NCBI RefSeq assembly: GCF_002879645.1
Contig: NZ_PNRE01000067.1
Location: 1-41,068 of the forward strand
Source of the DNA: Halomonas heilongjiangensis
GTDB taxonomy: Bacteria; Pseudomonadota; Gammaproteobacteria; Pseudomonadales; Halomonadaceae
Reading direction: 5' to 3'
Length of the DNA: 41,068 bases
The notes under the pieces were generated by a model. It did no database searches, had not been told where the DNA came from, and saw only the letters and a program-made list of their open reading frames with translations. The position numbers and the translations under genes are program-made. Positions 10,667-19,572 of this stretch are shown here, one piece after another. Numbering within the stretch: position 1 is the first letter of the stretch; the number at the start of each line of letters is the position of its first letter.

Positions 10667-12030
10667 GCGATGCTGCCGACAGGAACTACCGTGAAGTCAA
10701 TTTCGACGGCCTGGTGGGGCCGACCCACAACTACTCGGGCCTGGCGCTGGGCAACGTGGCCTCCATGACCCACGAGGGGCTGGTGGCCAACCCCAGGGAG
10801 GCCGCCCTGCAGGGGCTGGCCAAGATGAAGGCGCTGATGGACGCCGGCTACGCCCAGGGGGTGCTGCCGCCCCAGCAGCGTCCCGACCTCGGGGCGCTGC
10901 GCTCGCTCGGCTTCACCGGCAGCGACGCCGCGGTGCTGGCCCGGGCGGCGGGCGAGGCGCCGCAGATCCTGCGGGCGGTCTGTTCGGCCTCGAGCATGTG
11001 GACGGCCAATGCCGCCACCGTGACGCCGAGCCTCGACGCCCCGGATGGCCGGGTGCACTTCACCCCGGCCAACCTGCAGTCGAGCTTCCATCGCTTCCTG
11101 GAGCCGGCGACCACGGCGCGGGTGCTGGCGGCGATCTTCCGCGACGAGTCCCGCTTCGCCCACCACCCGGTGCTGCCGGCGAGCCCGGCCTTCTCCGACG
11201 AGGGGGCGGCCAACCACACCCGGCTCTGCGGCGGTCACGGCGAGCCCGGCGTGCACCTGTTCGTCTATGGCCGCGAGGCCTTCGGCTGGGGGGCGGAAGA
11301 GAGCGTCGCCCCGAAACGCTTCCCGGCTCGCCAGACCCTCGAGGCGAGCCAGGCGGTGGCGCGTCAGCACGGCCTCGGCGAGTCGCAGACGGTGTTCGCC
11401 CAGCAGCACCCCGATGCCATCGATGCCGGGGTCTTCCACAACGACGTCATCGCCGTGGGCAACGGCCCGGTGCTGCTCTACCACGAGATGGCCTTCCTCG
11501 CCGAACGGGCGACCCTGGACGAGCTGCGCGCCAAGCTCGCCACGCCCTTGATCCCGGTACGGGTGCCGCTGGAGGCGGTGAGCCTCGACGATGCCGTGGC
11601 GTCCTACCTGTTCAATTCGCAGCTGCTCTCCAACCCGGACGGCACCATGACCCTGGTGGTGCCCGGCGAGTGCCAGGAGCGCGAGAGCGTCTGGCGGACG
11701 ATCCAGGATCACCTGCTGGCGGGCAACAACCCGATCACCGAGGTGGTGGTCAAGGACGTCAAGCAGAGCATGCGCAACGGCGGCGGCCCGGCCTGCCTGC
11801 GGTTGCGGGTGGTGCTCGGCGAGGCCGAGCGCGCCGCGCTCTCCGGCCGGGTGCTGCTCGACGAGGCCCTCCACGGCGAGCTCACCGCCTGGGTCGAGCG
11901 CCACTACCGCGACCGCCTGGCGCCGGAGGATCTCGCCGACCCGCAACTCGCCGTGGAGACGCTTGCCGCCCTGGACGAGCTGACGCGGATCCTGGCGATC
12001 GGCGCGGTCTATCCCTTCCAGCTGGGCTGA
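10663..12030 (+). CDS. astB: N-succinylarginine dihydrolase AstB
   Basis: A 455-residue amidinotransferase-fold hydrolase. It converts N2-succinylarginine to N2-succinylornithine, CO2 and two ammonia, the second step of the pathway. The N-terminus ([20 protein letters not shown]) is diagnostic. The catalytic triad known from E. coli AstB maps to Glu180 ([11 protein letters not shown]), His259 ([12 protein letters not shown]) and Cys378 ([13 protein letters not shown]). The ATGA overlap with astD fixes the start. It is the last recognisable ast gene: astE, which would release succinate and glutamate, does not follow. Instead there is a 10-bp hairpin and then an unrelated acetyltransferase gene. 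Confidence 0.97.
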   Translation: MSDAADRNYREVNFDGLVGPTHNYSGLALGNVASMTHEGLVANPREAALQGLAKMKALMDAGYAQGVLPPQQRPDLGALRSLGFTGSDAAVLARAAGEAPQILRAVCSASSMWTANAATVTPSLDAPDGRVHFTPANLQSSFHRFLEPATTARVLAAIFRDESRFAHHPVLPASPAFSDEGAANHTRLCGGHGEPGVHLFVYGREAFGWGAEESVAPKRFPARQTLEASQAVARQHGLGESQTVFAQQHPDAIDAGVFHNDVIAVGNGPVLLYHEMAFLAERATLDELRAKLATPLIPVRVPLEAVSLDDAVASYLFNSQLLSNPDGTMTLVVPGECQERESVWRTIQDHLLAGNNPITEVVVKDVKQSMRNGGGPACLRLRVVLGEAERAALSGRVLLDEALHGELTAWVERHYRDRLAPEDLADPQLAVETLAALDELTRILAIGAVYPFQLG

Positions 12031-12050
12031 CGCCGGGACGGCGTGAGGCC

Positions 12051-12075
12051 CCGGTCCGCCCTGGTGGCGGGCCGG
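12051..12075 (+). terminator. GC-rich hairpin closing the ast operon
   Basis: CCGGTCCGCC at 12051-12060 pairs with GGCGGGCCGG at 12066-12075 (ten pairs, one of them G-T) around a 5-base loop, 20 bp after the astB stop. No T-tract follows, so it may only attenuate transcription into the acetyltransferase gene or protect the message 3' end. Confidence 0.4.
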
Positions 12076-12119
12076 AACTGCATGTTCACCCTGAGCGCAA
12101 CTGGTGAAGGAGTACGCAG

Positions 12120-12596
12120 ATGGATCAGCTGGAGATCGTGCGATTGACCGTCGATTCCCCGCACCTCGCCCGGGTCGCCGCCTGGCAGAACGCCGAGTGG
12201 GGGCACCTGACGCCCGGCGAGACGCCGACGTCGCGGCTGAAGGCGCTGCGCGGTGAGTGTGGCGATGCGGGAGTACCGTCGGCCTTCGCGGCGCTGTGCG
12301 ATGGCCAGCCCGTGGGCACGGCCAGCCTGGTGGCCGACGACATGAGCGTGCGCCGCGAGCTGAGTCCCTGGCTGGCGTCGGTGTTCGTGCCGCCCGAGTG
12401 GCGTGGCCGGGGCATCGCCTCGCGCCTCGTCCAGCGGGTCGAGGCCGAGGTGGCGGCGAGTGGCATTGCCCGCTTGTACCTGTTCACCCCGGATCAGCAG
12501 GCGCTGTATCGCCGGCTGGGCTGGCAGGATCACGAGGCGCTGAACTACCGGGGCGAAGACGTGACCATCATGGTCCGCCGCCTGGACGCCGAATGA
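12120..12596 (+). CDS. GNAT-family N-acetyltransferase
   Basis: A 158-residue GCN5-related acetyltransferase. The acetyl-CoA pyrophosphate loop is clear in ASVFVPPEWRGRGIASRLVQ (R/Q-x-x-G-x-G/A at about 95-100), and a C-terminal strand-helix LYLFTPDQQALYRRLGWQ is typical of motif B. GAAGGAG sits just before the ATG at 12120. The acceptor substrate is not evident. It follows astB after 89 bp with a hairpin between, and its stop overlaps the zapE start (ATGA), so it seems translationally coupled to zapE and not part of the arginine pathway. Confidence 0.9.
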   Translation: MDQLEIVRLTVDSPHLARVAAWQNAEWGHLTPGETPTSRLKALRGECGDAGVPSAFAALCDGQPVGTASLVADDMSVRRELSPWLASVFVPPEWRGRGIASRLVQRVEAEVAASGIARLYLFTPDQQALYRRLGWQDHEALNYRGEDVTIMVRRLDAE

Positions 12597-13732
12597 CGGC
12601 GGCCTCGCCCCTGGCGACCTATCGGCAGGCGGTGGAACGCCAGGGCTTCGTGGCGGACGAGGCCCAGCAGTCGGCGGCCGCCCGGCTCGAGCGCTGCTTC
12701 CATGCCGTGCACCGCGACGCTGACGCGGTGCACCCGGAACGGATACCGGGCGTCTACCTGTGGGGACCGGTCGGGCGCGGCAAGACCTGGCTGATGGACG
12801 GCTTCCATCGCGGCCTCCGGGTGCCGGCCCGGCGCCTGCATTTCCACCATTTCATGCGCTGGGTGCACCGACGCCAGTTCCAGCTGCGCGGGACCGTCGA
12901 TCCCCTGGCGGCCCTGGCCCGCGAACTGGGTGACGAGGTTCGGGTGCTGTGCCTCGACGAGCTGTTCGTCAGCGATATCGCCGATGCGATGCTGCTCGGC
13001 CGGCTGCTGAGCGCGATGTTCGACCACGGGGTGACGCTGGTCTGCACGTCCAATCAGGCACCCGACCAGCTCTATGCCGACGGCTTCAACCGCGAGCGTT
13101 TCCTGCCCGCCATCGCCGCCATCGAGCGCCATATGCAGGTGGTCGAGCTGGATGGCGGCCGCGATCACCGGCTACACCCCGGCGAGGCGCACCCGCGCTA
13201 CTGGGTGAAGCAGCCCGATCGGCCGAGTGCGCTGGGCGCGGTGTTCGAGCGGTTGAGCGCGGGCGAGGCACGCGACGACGCTCCCATCGAGCTGGGACAT
13301 CGCCGCATCGCAGTGCGGTGCCACAGCGAGACGGTGGTCTGGTGCCGCTATGCGGATCTGTGCGAGCAGCCCCTGGCGGCCCTGGACTTCATCGCCCTGG
13401 TCGACCGCTTCGCCCATGTCCTGATCGGCGAGGTGCCGCGGCTGAGCGACACGCATCGCGTCGGTGGCATCGCACGCGGTACCGAGGATGGCGCGGAACG
13501 CGTGGCGGCCGGGGAGCGGGAGCTGCCGCCGCTGTCCCGCAAGGACGACGGCGTGCGCCGCTTCATCGCCCTGGTCGACGAATGCTATGACCGGCGCACG
13601 CCGCTCTACCTGGAGGCCGAGGTGGCGCTGCCCGACCTCTACCCACGCGGCTACCTGGCCTTTCCGTTCCAGCGCACCCTGAGCCGCCTGCAGGAGATGC
13701 AGCTGGCGCGCTTCGGGGCCGAGGCCGGCTGA
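12593..13732 (+). CDS. zapE: Cell-division ATPase ZapE (AFG1-like)
   Basis: A 379-residue AAA-type ATPase of the AFG1/ZapE family, which in E. coli acts on Z-ring constriction late in division and under stress. Walker A is GPVGRGKT at 58-65, Walker B VLCLDELF around 118-125, followed by the family's SDIADAMLLGRLL and CTSNQAPDQLYADGFNRERFLP. The ending (FPFQRTLSRLQEMQ) is also typical. The frame is open upstream, but the ATG at 12593 overlapping the acetyltransferase stop gives the expected N-terminus. Many ZapE proteins lie beside ribosomal genes; this placement after a GNAT gene is less common. Confidence 0.93.
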   Translation: MTAASPLATYRQAVERQGFVADEAQQSAAARLERCFHAVHRDADAVHPERIPGVYLWGPVGRGKTWLMDGFHRGLRVPARRLHFHHFMRWVHRRQFQLRGTVDPLAALARELGDEVRVLCLDELFVSDIADAMLLGRLLSAMFDHGVTLVCTSNQAPDQLYADGFNRERFLPAIAAIERHMQVVELDGGRDHRLHPGEAHPRYWVKQPDRPSALGAVFERLSAGEARDDAPIELGHRRIAVRCHSETVVWCRYADLCEQPLAALDFIALVDRFAHVLIGEVPRLSDTHRVGGIARGTEDGAERVAAGERELPPLSRKDDGVRRFIALVDECYDRRTPLYLEAEVALPDLYPRGYLAFPFQRTLSRLQEMQLARFGAEAG

Positions 13733-13740
13733 ACCGACGG

Positions 13741-13759
13741 GCCGGGCAGGACGCCCGGC
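13741..13759. terminator. Hairpin between convergent genes
   Basis: GCCGGGC (13741-13747) pairs perfectly with GCCCGGC (13753-13759) around AGGAC. It lies between the stops of zapE (plus) and the SPFH gene (minus), a natural place for a shared terminator. Neither side has a T-run. Confidence 0.35.
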
Positions 13760-13784
13760 GCGATGCTTCGGGGCTGGGGGATGC

Positions 13785-14834
13785 TCAGCCGCCCGTGGCG
13801 GCCCCCCCGACCACGCCGCCGCGCAGGCCGCTCTGGTTGCCGCTGGCCCTCAGGTGGTTGGCCACGGCGTCTTCCGGGGAACCGGCCATCTCGCGGAACA
13901 TGCCCATGGAGCCGAGCAGCGCACTGGACTCGTAGGGCACGAACACGCGCTCTCCTTCCCCGGCCATGTTCGGCAGGACCTTGATGTAACTCTGGCCCAG
14001 CAGGTAGCCGACCACGGTGCGCTTGTTCTCCTCGCTGTCGCCGATGGCATTGAGGACCAGCTTGATCGATTCCTGCTCGCCCTGGGCCCGCAGGATGGCC
14101 GACTCCTTGTCGCCCTGGGCGTTGAGGATCGCCGATTCGCGCTGCCCCTGGGCCTTGGCGATGGCCGCGGCCTTCTCGCCCTCGGCCTCGGTCACCGTGG
14201 CGCGACGCTTGCGCTCGGCGGCCATCTGCAGGCGCATGGCGGTCTCCACCTCCTCGGGCATGGCGATGTCCTGCACCTCGACCCGCGAGATCTTCACCCC
14301 CCACTTGGAGGCGGGCTCCTCCATGGCGGCCTGGATCTCGTTGTTGACCTCGGCACGGGACTCGAACAGCTTGTCGAGCTCCATCTTGCCGACCACCGAC
14401 CGCAGGGTGGTCTTGGCCAGCACCTCCACCGCCTGGCTCATGTTCTCGACCTCGTAGACGGCCCGCTTGGGATCGATGATCTGGTAGTAGAGGGCGCCGT
14501 TGATGGTCACCGTGACGTTGTCGGTGGTGACCACCGGCTGGCCGGGGAAGTCCATCACCGTCTCGCGGCGGTCGATGCGGATCTCGTCGCTGGTGATGGC
14601 GTGATAGTCATCGCCCATCTTCCGGTAACGGATCATGGTGATGGCGCGGGGCTGCTCGATGAAGGGGATGATGATGTTGATCCCGCTCTCGAGCAGCCGG
14701 TTGAACGACCCCAGTCGCTCGATGACCATGACCTCGGACTGGCGCACGATCACCAGCCCCTTGACGATGATCAGGATGCCGATGACGACGACGATCAGGC
14801 TGAGGATCAGGCCCGGGCTGAGAGGTAGGTCCAT
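13785..14834 (-). CDS. SPFH/band-7 membrane scaffold protein (stomatin/QmcA-like)
   Basis: A 349-residue protein with one N-terminal membrane helix (about residues 6-30), a band-7 domain (about 31-200, with SEVMVIERLGSF, LRSVVGKMELDKLF and GVKISRVEVQDI) and a long coiled coil (about 200-262). The coil contains three near-perfect 11-residue repeats of the form AQGxxESAxL at about 228-260. A Gly/Ala-rich tail ends the chain. Such proteins form oligomeric membrane rings and can bind FtsH. The start at 14834 is two bases after nfeD, and ftsH is just upstream on the same strand, so the three genes are probably one operon. The frame is open further upstream, but that part overlaps nfeD and has no homology character. 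Confidence 0.93.
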   Translation of the reverse strand: MDLPLSPGLILSLIVVVIGILIIVKGLVIVRQSEVMVIERLGSFNRLLESGINIIIPFIEQPRAITMIRYRKMGDDYHAITSDEIRIDRRETVMDFPGQPVVTTDNVTVTINGALYYQIIDPKRAVYEVENMSQAVEVLAKTTLRSVVGKMELDKLFESRAEVNNEIQAAMEEPASKWGVKISRVEVQDIAMPEEVETAMRLQMAAERKRRATVTEAEGEKAAAIAKAQGQRESAILNAQGDKESAILRAQGEQESIKLVLNAIGDSEENKRTVVGYLLGQSYIKVLPNMAGEGERVFVPYESSALLGSMGMFREMAGSPEDAVANHLRASGNQSGLRGGVVGGAATGG

Positions 14835-14836
14835 GT

Positions 14837-15331
14837 TCACTGCTCCCTGTGTGGTGTGGATGAGACGCTTGTCGTGGAGGTGTCGGGGGGGATGGGCGAG
14901 ACGAGGGCGGTCGTGCCGTCGAAGGTCTTGAAGGTCACCCGGGTACCCGCCGGCAGCTCGGTGGCGCCGGTTTCCACCACCCGCAGGCGGTAGAAGTCGC
15001 CGTTGATCTTGATGCCGGTGGCCCCGTCGAAGTCGCGCTTGAGGGTGGTGTAGGTGCGATGCTTCTCCACGCCGGTGCCGGTGGTGCCGTAGGCCACGCC
15101 ACGGGGCGAGAACCGGGGCCGGATCACCATCACCGCCAGCGGCACCAGCAGCCCAGAGAACACGCCCATGCCCAGCAGCTGCCAGGGCAGCGACAACCCC
15201 ATGGCGGCCAGGCCGGCGGTCAGGCCGGCGGCCACGCCCAGCGCCAGCAGCATCAGGCCGCCGGACATCAGCTCCGCGAGGCCCAGCAGCAGGGCGATGG
15301 CCAGCCAGAGATAGGCGAGGTTCCAGTCCAT
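14837..15331 (-). CDS. NfeD-family membrane protein
   Basis: A 164-residue protein with three or four hydrophobic segments in the first 75 residues (LAYLWLAIALLLGLAEL, GLMLLALGVAAGLTAGLAAMGL, LLGMGVFSGLLVPLAVMVI) and a soluble C-terminal OB-fold at about 90-150 (KINGDFYRLRVVETGATELPAGTRV split over two strands). This is the short NfeD form, without the N-terminal ClpP-like protease. NfeD proteins nearly always pair with an SPFH partner, and here the SPFH gene follows after two bases. A role in assembling or anchoring the SPFH ring is the family expectation. Confidence 0.9.
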   Translation of the reverse strand: MDWNLAYLWLAIALLLGLAELMSGGLMLLALGVAAGLTAGLAAMGLSLPWQLLGMGVFSGLLVPLAVMVIRPRFSPRGVAYGTTGTGVEKHRTYTTLKRDFDGATGIKINGDFYRLRVVETGATELPAGTRVTFKTFDGTTALVSPIPPDTSTTSVSSTPHREQ

Positions 15332-15452
15332 GGTGACTCCGGTCGACGTGAAGAGTGCGGGTCATGACCCGGTGTCGATAATGGCAGGATTTCGCCGGCC
15401 TGCCCATGGCCTGCTGCATGACCGCCCTGGTGGAGGGGCCGGCAGCCTCGGA

Positions 15453-17351
15453 TCAGTCGGCGGCCTCATCACGCGGGCCGGTCGTGGTCCTGTCGGCATG
15501 AGTGTCTAACCGCCGCTCCTGCAGCGGGGCATCCTGCCGTGGGCGTTGGGACAGCATCGGGGGGAACTCGGCGGCCGTCAGCGTCTCGCGCTCGAGCAGC
15601 AGGGCGGCGCCGGCCAGCAGGTCCGCGCGGCGGCCGGCGAGGATCTCCGTGGCCCGGGCATAGGCCTCGTCGACCAACTGGCGCACGGCGAGGTCGATCT
15701 CCCTGGCCGTTGCCTCCGAGTACTCGCGTGGCTGGCTTGTGCCATAGATGTCCCCCAGGAAGGCCTGGCGCTCCTCCTCGTAGACCACCTGCCCGGCATC
15801 GTCGGCCATGCCGAAGCGGGTCGCCATCTGGCGAGCGATCTCGGTGACCTTGGCCAGGTCGTCGGCGGCTCCGGTGGAGACTTCATCGAAGACCAGGCGT
15901 TCTGCGGCACGTCCGCCCATCAGCACGGCCATGCGCTGTTTCAGGTCGCTCGCCGTCTGGAGGAAACGGTCCTCCGTGGGGCGCTGGATGGTATAGCCCA
16001 GGGCGCCGACCCCGCGCGGAATGATCGAGACCTTGTGCACCGGGTCCATGCCCGGCAGCGACGCCGCGACCAGGGCGTGGCCCATTTCGTGATGGGCCAC
16101 CACGTCTCGCTCGTGGACATTGAGCAGGCGGCTCTTCTTCTCCAGGCCCGCGACGATGCGCTCGATGGCATTGGTGAAGTCGGCCATGGTCACGGCCTCG
16201 CCATCCCGGCGCGTGGCCAGCAGCGCCGCCTCGTTGACCAGGTTGGCGAGGTCGGCACCGGTGAAGCCAGGCGTCAGCGAGGCGAGGTGGTCGAGATCGA
16301 CGTCTGGCGAGAGCTGGTGGATCCTGCCGATGTGCACCTTGAGAATGGCGAGGCGTCCCAGGCGCTCGGGGCGATCCACCAGTACCTGGCGGTCGAAGCG
16401 GCCCGCCCGCAGCAGCGCCGGATCGAGAATCTCCGGCCGGTTGGTGGCGGCGAGCAGCACGATGCCCGAGGACGGATCGAAGCCGTCGAGCTCCGCCAGC
16501 AACTGGTTCAGGGTCTGTTCCTTCTCGTCGTGGCCGCCACCCGGGATGCCCGCGCCGCGGGCCCGCCCCAGCGCATCCAGTTCGTCGATGAAGATGATGC
16601 AGGGCGTGGTCTTGCTGGCTTGCTCGAACAGGTCGCGGACCCGCGCGGCGCCCACCCCGACGAACATCTCGACGAACTCCGAGCCGGAGATCGAGAAGAA
16701 CGGCACCCCCGCCTCGCCCGCCACGGCCCTGGCGAGCAGCGTCTTGCCGGTGCCCGGCGGTCCCACCAGCAGGATGCCCTTGGGCACATGGGCACCGAGT
16801 CGACCGTAGCGTTCGGGGTCGCGCAGGAAGGCGACCACCTCCTTGAGTTCTTCCTTGGCCTCGTCGACCCCGGCGACATCGTCGAAGGTGACCTTGGTGG
16901 ACGTTTCCACATAGACCCTGGCCTTGGACTTGCCCAGGGTGGTCATCCCGCCGAGCCCCTGACTCCCAGTGAGCCGGCGAATGATGAAGCTCCAGAGGAC
17001 GAAGATCAGCAGCAGCGGCAGGACCCAGGAGAGCAGCGTGGTCAGGAAGGGGTTCTCCCGGGTGCCGTCGAAGACGATCCCGTGCCGCGACAGCTCCTCG
17101 GCGAGCGCCGGCTCGATGCGCTGAGTGGAGAAGGCGGTGCGGCCGTCGGGCTGGGGCGAGGTGAAGGTGCCGGTGATCCGGTCCGGGCCGACCTCGACCT
17201 CGGCGATCTGCCCCGCCTCGAGCAGCCGGGTGAACTCCGAGTAGGGGATCGGCTCGACGGTCTGCACGTTGCGGAAGAGGTTCTGGAGCAGCAGGAAGAA
17301 GATGATGGCGGCGAAGATGTAGTAGATGTTGATCTGGTGTTTCTTGTCCAT
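15453..17351 (-). CDS. ftsH: ATP-dependent zinc metalloprotease FtsH (accessory-type copy)
   Basis: A 632-residue membrane AAA protease. Two helices (about 9-25 and 105-125) flank a periplasmic domain. Then come Walker A GPPGTGKT at 197-204, Walker [11 protein letters not shown] near 252-261, the second region of homology ending in LRAGRFDR, and the zinc site HEMGH at 421-425, where the usual sequence is HEAGH. The pore motif is [11 protein letters not shown] polar tail ends the protein. It degrades misassembled membrane proteins and some regulators. The gene lacks the usual rlmE/folP neighbours and stands before nfeD and the SPFH gene, so it may be a second ftsH. That the SPFH-NfeD pair acts with it, as HflKC does with FtsH, is inference. 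Confidence 0.95.
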   Translation of the reverse strand: MDKKHQINIYYIFAAIIFFLLLQNLFRNVQTVEPIPYSEFTRLLEAGQIAEVEVGPDRITGTFTSPQPDGRTAFSTQRIEPALAEELSRHGIVFDGTRENPFLTTLLSWVLPLLLIFVLWSFIIRRLTGSQGLGGMTTLGKSKARVYVETSTKVTFDDVAGVDEAKEELKEVVAFLRDPERYGRLGAHVPKGILLVGPPGTGKTLLARAVAGEAGVPFFSISGSEFVEMFVGVGAARVRDLFEQASKTTPCIIFIDELDALGRARGAGIPGGGHDEKEQTLNQLLAELDGFDPSSGIVLLAATNRPEILDPALLRAGRFDRQVLVDRPERLGRLAILKVHIGRIHQLSPDVDLDHLASLTPGFTGADLANLVNEAALLATRRDGEAVTMADFTNAIERIVAGLEKKSRLLNVHERDVVAHHEMGHALVAASLPGMDPVHKVSIIPRGVGALGYTIQRPTEDRFLQTASDLKQRMAVLMGGRAAERLVFDEVSTGAADDLAKVTEIARQMATRFGMADDAGQVVYEEERQAFLGDIYGTSQPREYSEATAREIDLAVRQLVDEAYARATEILAGRRADLLAGAALLLERETLTAAEFPPMLSQRPRQDAPLQERRLDTHADRTTTGPRDEAAD

Positions 17352-17474
17352 GGGAACCTCGCGCCGAGTCGCCGCGCCCGACTGCTGTCATGCCATGCGC
17401 CACGCCGGCGTGGGGGAGCTCCTTCACTCTAGCCCAGGATCGCCCGCCAGGGCCTGTGCTGGATCAAGGCAGCC

Positions 17475-17750
17475 TCACCGGCTTGCATCGGCCCCGGTGG
17501 CGGGCGGCCTCGAGCCACTCGGCTTGGAGAGCGAGATGGGGGGTACCTCGTGGCCGAATTCGCTGAGCAGCTCGACGGATACCCAGCGCACGGGCACGGC
17601 AGAGGTCCAGGTCGCTACGGCTGGCTGCACCGACACGCCCTCGTCGGGTGGGTCGGCTGCCGTGTTCTCCGTGGCGGTGAGGGCCCAGGCCGCGGCGGCG
17701 GCCAGTACGGCCCACTTCAGCGGACGCGCAATATGGCCATGGTGTTTCAT
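17475..17750 (-). CDS. Possible small secreted protein, 91 aa
   Basis: The 91-residue product starts with a basic stretch (MKHHGHIARPLKW) and a hydrophobic Ala-rich segment (AVLAAAAAWALTA), which looks like a signal peptide, followed by a polar mature part. GGGAGG lies about 8 bases before the ATG at 17750. The frame is open further upstream (to 17864), but only this start has a ribosome site. No homology was recognised and the base pattern at third positions is less convincing than in the neighbours, so a chance frame is possible. It lies between the amylase and ftsH genes on the same strand. Confidence 0.42.
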   Translation of the reverse strand: MKHHGHIARPLKWAVLAAAAAWALTATENTAADPPDEGVSVQPAVATWTSAVPVRWVSVELLSEFGHEVPPISLSKPSGSRPPATGADASR

Positions 17751-17797
17751 CGCTTCAGCCTCCCAGGGGCAGGGAGCGGGATGCCCTACACAGTATA

Positions 17798-17826
17798 GCG
17801 GCTCAATTACGCGCGGCCTGAGCCGC
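17798..17826 (-). terminator. Hairpin downstream of the amylase gene
   Basis: GCGGCTCA at 17798-17805 pairs perfectly with TGAGCCGC at 17819-17826 across a 13-base loop, 41 bp past the amylase stop on the minus strand. No T-run follows. TATACT directly after it on the minus strand could be a -10 for the small gene at 17475-17750. Confidence 0.35.
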
Positions 17827-17866
17827 GCAGACACCCCGCCGGGCGTCTCGGGCTCTGCGTTCACCG

Positions 17867-19342
17867 TCAGGGCGCGGGCCGCTCGGCACTCAGGACCACG
17901 GCGCCGTCCCTGGGAACCTCGGCCTCGGACCAGCCGTCGTCATCGACGCTCACCCGGGTCACGCAGCCGTCCAGCAGGTTGCAGTACTCGCCGGCGGGCA
18001 GCCCGGTGACGAGTTCCGCCTTCCAGGTTTCGTCACTGCGGTTCAGGGCCACGAAGCCGCGCCCGCCGCGGGCGAAGGCGATGCGCGACGCCCCCGCCTG
18101 CTGCCAGTGGGTCACCGGGGCATCGCCCATGGCCTGGCGGAAGTCGACCATCGCGGTGACCAGCGGCCAGCGGTGCTCGCAGACCCAGCCCCGGGTGTCG
18201 ACCACACCCTCGTCCAGGCAGCCCAGGCCCTCGTCACCGTGGACCGGCAGGGTGCGCCAGCCCTCTTCCGCCACCGAGGGTGGGCCCTGGTCACCGTCGT
18301 CGAAGGTATAGCTCGACATCAGCTTGGGGGTGCCATAGGGCCAGGCCAGCATGAAGGTGAGCGCCAGCCGGTAGTAGTCGTCGCGGTGCATCAGCACCCC
18401 ACCGCCCACGTGGCCGCGCTGCTTGTCGTGGTTGTCGACGAATACCAGGGCCGAATCGCTTTCCACCCACCCTTTTCCCTGACCCAGGGTCTCGAGGCTG
18501 GCCAGGTCACCGCTCTCGATGGCGGTGGCCAGGTGGTGGGAGTAGCCGAACTCGGTCACCGCGGCGTTGGTGAGGTACTCCCCGGCCTCGATCGGCTCAT
18601 TGCCCGGGTCGATCACCTCCTGGAAGACATAAGGTTCGCCCTCCAGGCGCTCGAGGATCGCGCCGATGTCCTCGGCCGGCATGTGCTTGGCGGCGTCGAT
18701 GCGAAACCCCGCTACCCCCATCTCCAGCAGCCCCTGCAGGTAGTCGGCGATGCGTTCGCGCACGCTTTCGGTACCGGTGGCCAGGTCCGCCAGTCCCAGC
18801 AGGTGGCAGTGCTGGACCTCATGGCGGTCCTGATAGTCGCGGATCTGATCGTCCTCATGGCGACCGCAGTGGTTGAAGTCCTCGTCGCGGGTATAGAGGT
18901 CGCCGTAGCGGAAGGGGGTGTAGGGCGTGCCGGCGATGCCCACTCCCTCGCCGATCCCGGCCATATGGTTGATCACTGCATCGACCAGGATGCCCACACC
19001 CGCGGCCTCGCAGCGCTCGATCATCTGCTGGAAGGCGGCGCGATCGCCGCTGCGCGAGGTCAGCGCGTAGCTGACCGGCTGGTAGCGGGCCCACCAGGCA
19101 CCGTCGACGCCGTCGAGGGCGATATGCTCGTTGGGTGGCGAGACCTGCACGGCATCGATGCCGGCCGGGCCGAGGTGGGTCTCGCACTCCGTGGCGATGT
19201 CGTCCCAGCGCCACTCGAACAGGTGGACGATCACCGGCGACCCGCTGCCCAGGCGGGTCGGATCGCCCAGGGGGGAGGCAAGCGCATGGGAGGCGAGGCC
19301 GGCGGCCAGCAGGGTCAGGCCGGCCAGGGCGGAATAGCGCAT
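17867..19342 (-). CDS. Secreted GH13 alpha-amylase, chloride-dependent type
   Basis: A 491-residue enzyme with a signal peptide (about 1-22, LAGLTLLAAGLASHALA). It cleaves internal alpha-1,4 bonds in starch or maltodextrin outside the cytoplasm. The four GH13 regions are clear: DAVINH (121-126), GFRIDAAKH with nucleophile Asp216, FQEVID with acid Glu242, and FVDNHD with Asp306. The three residues that bind chloride in animal and Pseudoalteromonas amylases map to Arg214, Asn304 and Lys340 (PYGTPKLMSSY). The fold opening VHLFEWRWDDIATECE is also of that type. Region IV continues NHDKQRG where NHDNQRG is usual. It is divergent from malE across 230 bp holding a MalT box, so it probably feeds the maltodextrin uptake system. 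Confidence 0.94.
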   Translation of the reverse strand: MRYSALAGLTLLAAGLASHALASPLGDPTRLGSGSPVIVHLFEWRWDDIATECETHLGPAGIDAVQVSPPNEHIALDGVDGAWWARYQPVSYALTSRSGDRAAFQQMIERCEAAGVGILVDAVINHMAGIGEGVGIAGTPYTPFRYGDLYTRDEDFNHCGRHEDDQIRDYQDRHEVQHCHLLGLADLATGTESVRERIADYLQGLLEMGVAGFRIDAAKHMPAEDIGAILERLEGEPYVFQEVIDPGNEPIEAGEYLTNAAVTEFGYSHHLATAIESGDLASLETLGQGKGWVESDSALVFVDNHDKQRGHVGGGVLMHRDDYYRLALTFMLAWPYGTPKLMSSYTFDDGDQGPPSVAEEGWRTLPVHGDEGLGCLDEGVVDTRGWVCEHRWPLVTAMVDFRQAMGDAPVTHWQQAGASRIAFARGGRGFVALNRSDETWKAELVTGLPAGEYCNLLDGCVTRVSVDDDGWSEAEVPRDGAVVLSAERPAP

Positions 19343-19403
19343 CGGGAGGTCACTCCTTTGTGGTTGTTGGCGGCTCCATGCTAGGGGGTCGCGGGCCCGT
19401 CGA

Positions 19404-19413
19404 CCTCCTCCTG
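19404..19413 (-). promoter_or_regulatory. Weak MalT-box-like site near the amylase gene
   Basis: The minus strand reads CAGGAGGAGG, matching 8 of 10 positions of the MalT consensus GGGGA(T/G)GAGG and its GGA(T/G)GA core. It lies 62 bp before the amylase start, in the orientation of that gene. It is only suggestive, since AGGAGG-like strings are common in this DNA. Confidence 0.3.
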
Positions 19414-19470
19414 CCCCTCGCCCTGACCGCCATGACTACGCCCCACCCATACGCCACCCCTGCGCCCCCC

Positions 19471-19480
19471 GGGGAGGAGG
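19471..19480 (+). promoter_or_regulatory. MalT box upstream of malE
   Basis: GGGGAGGAGG matches the E. coli MalT consensus GGGGA(T/G)GAGG at all ten positions. It stands 93 bp before the malE start, within the 230-bp region shared with the divergent amylase gene. A possible -10 (TAGCAA, 19506-19511) would put the box centre near -42, in the range used by MalT-dependent promoters. malT itself is encoded at 26406-29129. Confidence 0.65.
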
Positions 19481-19572
19481 CCCTCGCCGCGGCGATTGGC
19501 GAGGCTAGCAACGTTCGACAGTCACGCGTCGGACACGACGCTTGATAACAACAACCAGGAGGTACGAGACCC

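Noticed and set aside
15546..17432. 628-codon open frame on the plus strand across ftsH
   Set aside because: It is the complement of a clearly conserved AAA protease; the product is low-complexity (Asp, Gln, Gly, Arg) with no family. High GC produces such long antisense frames throughout the window, for example 32605-34533 and 1384-2517.
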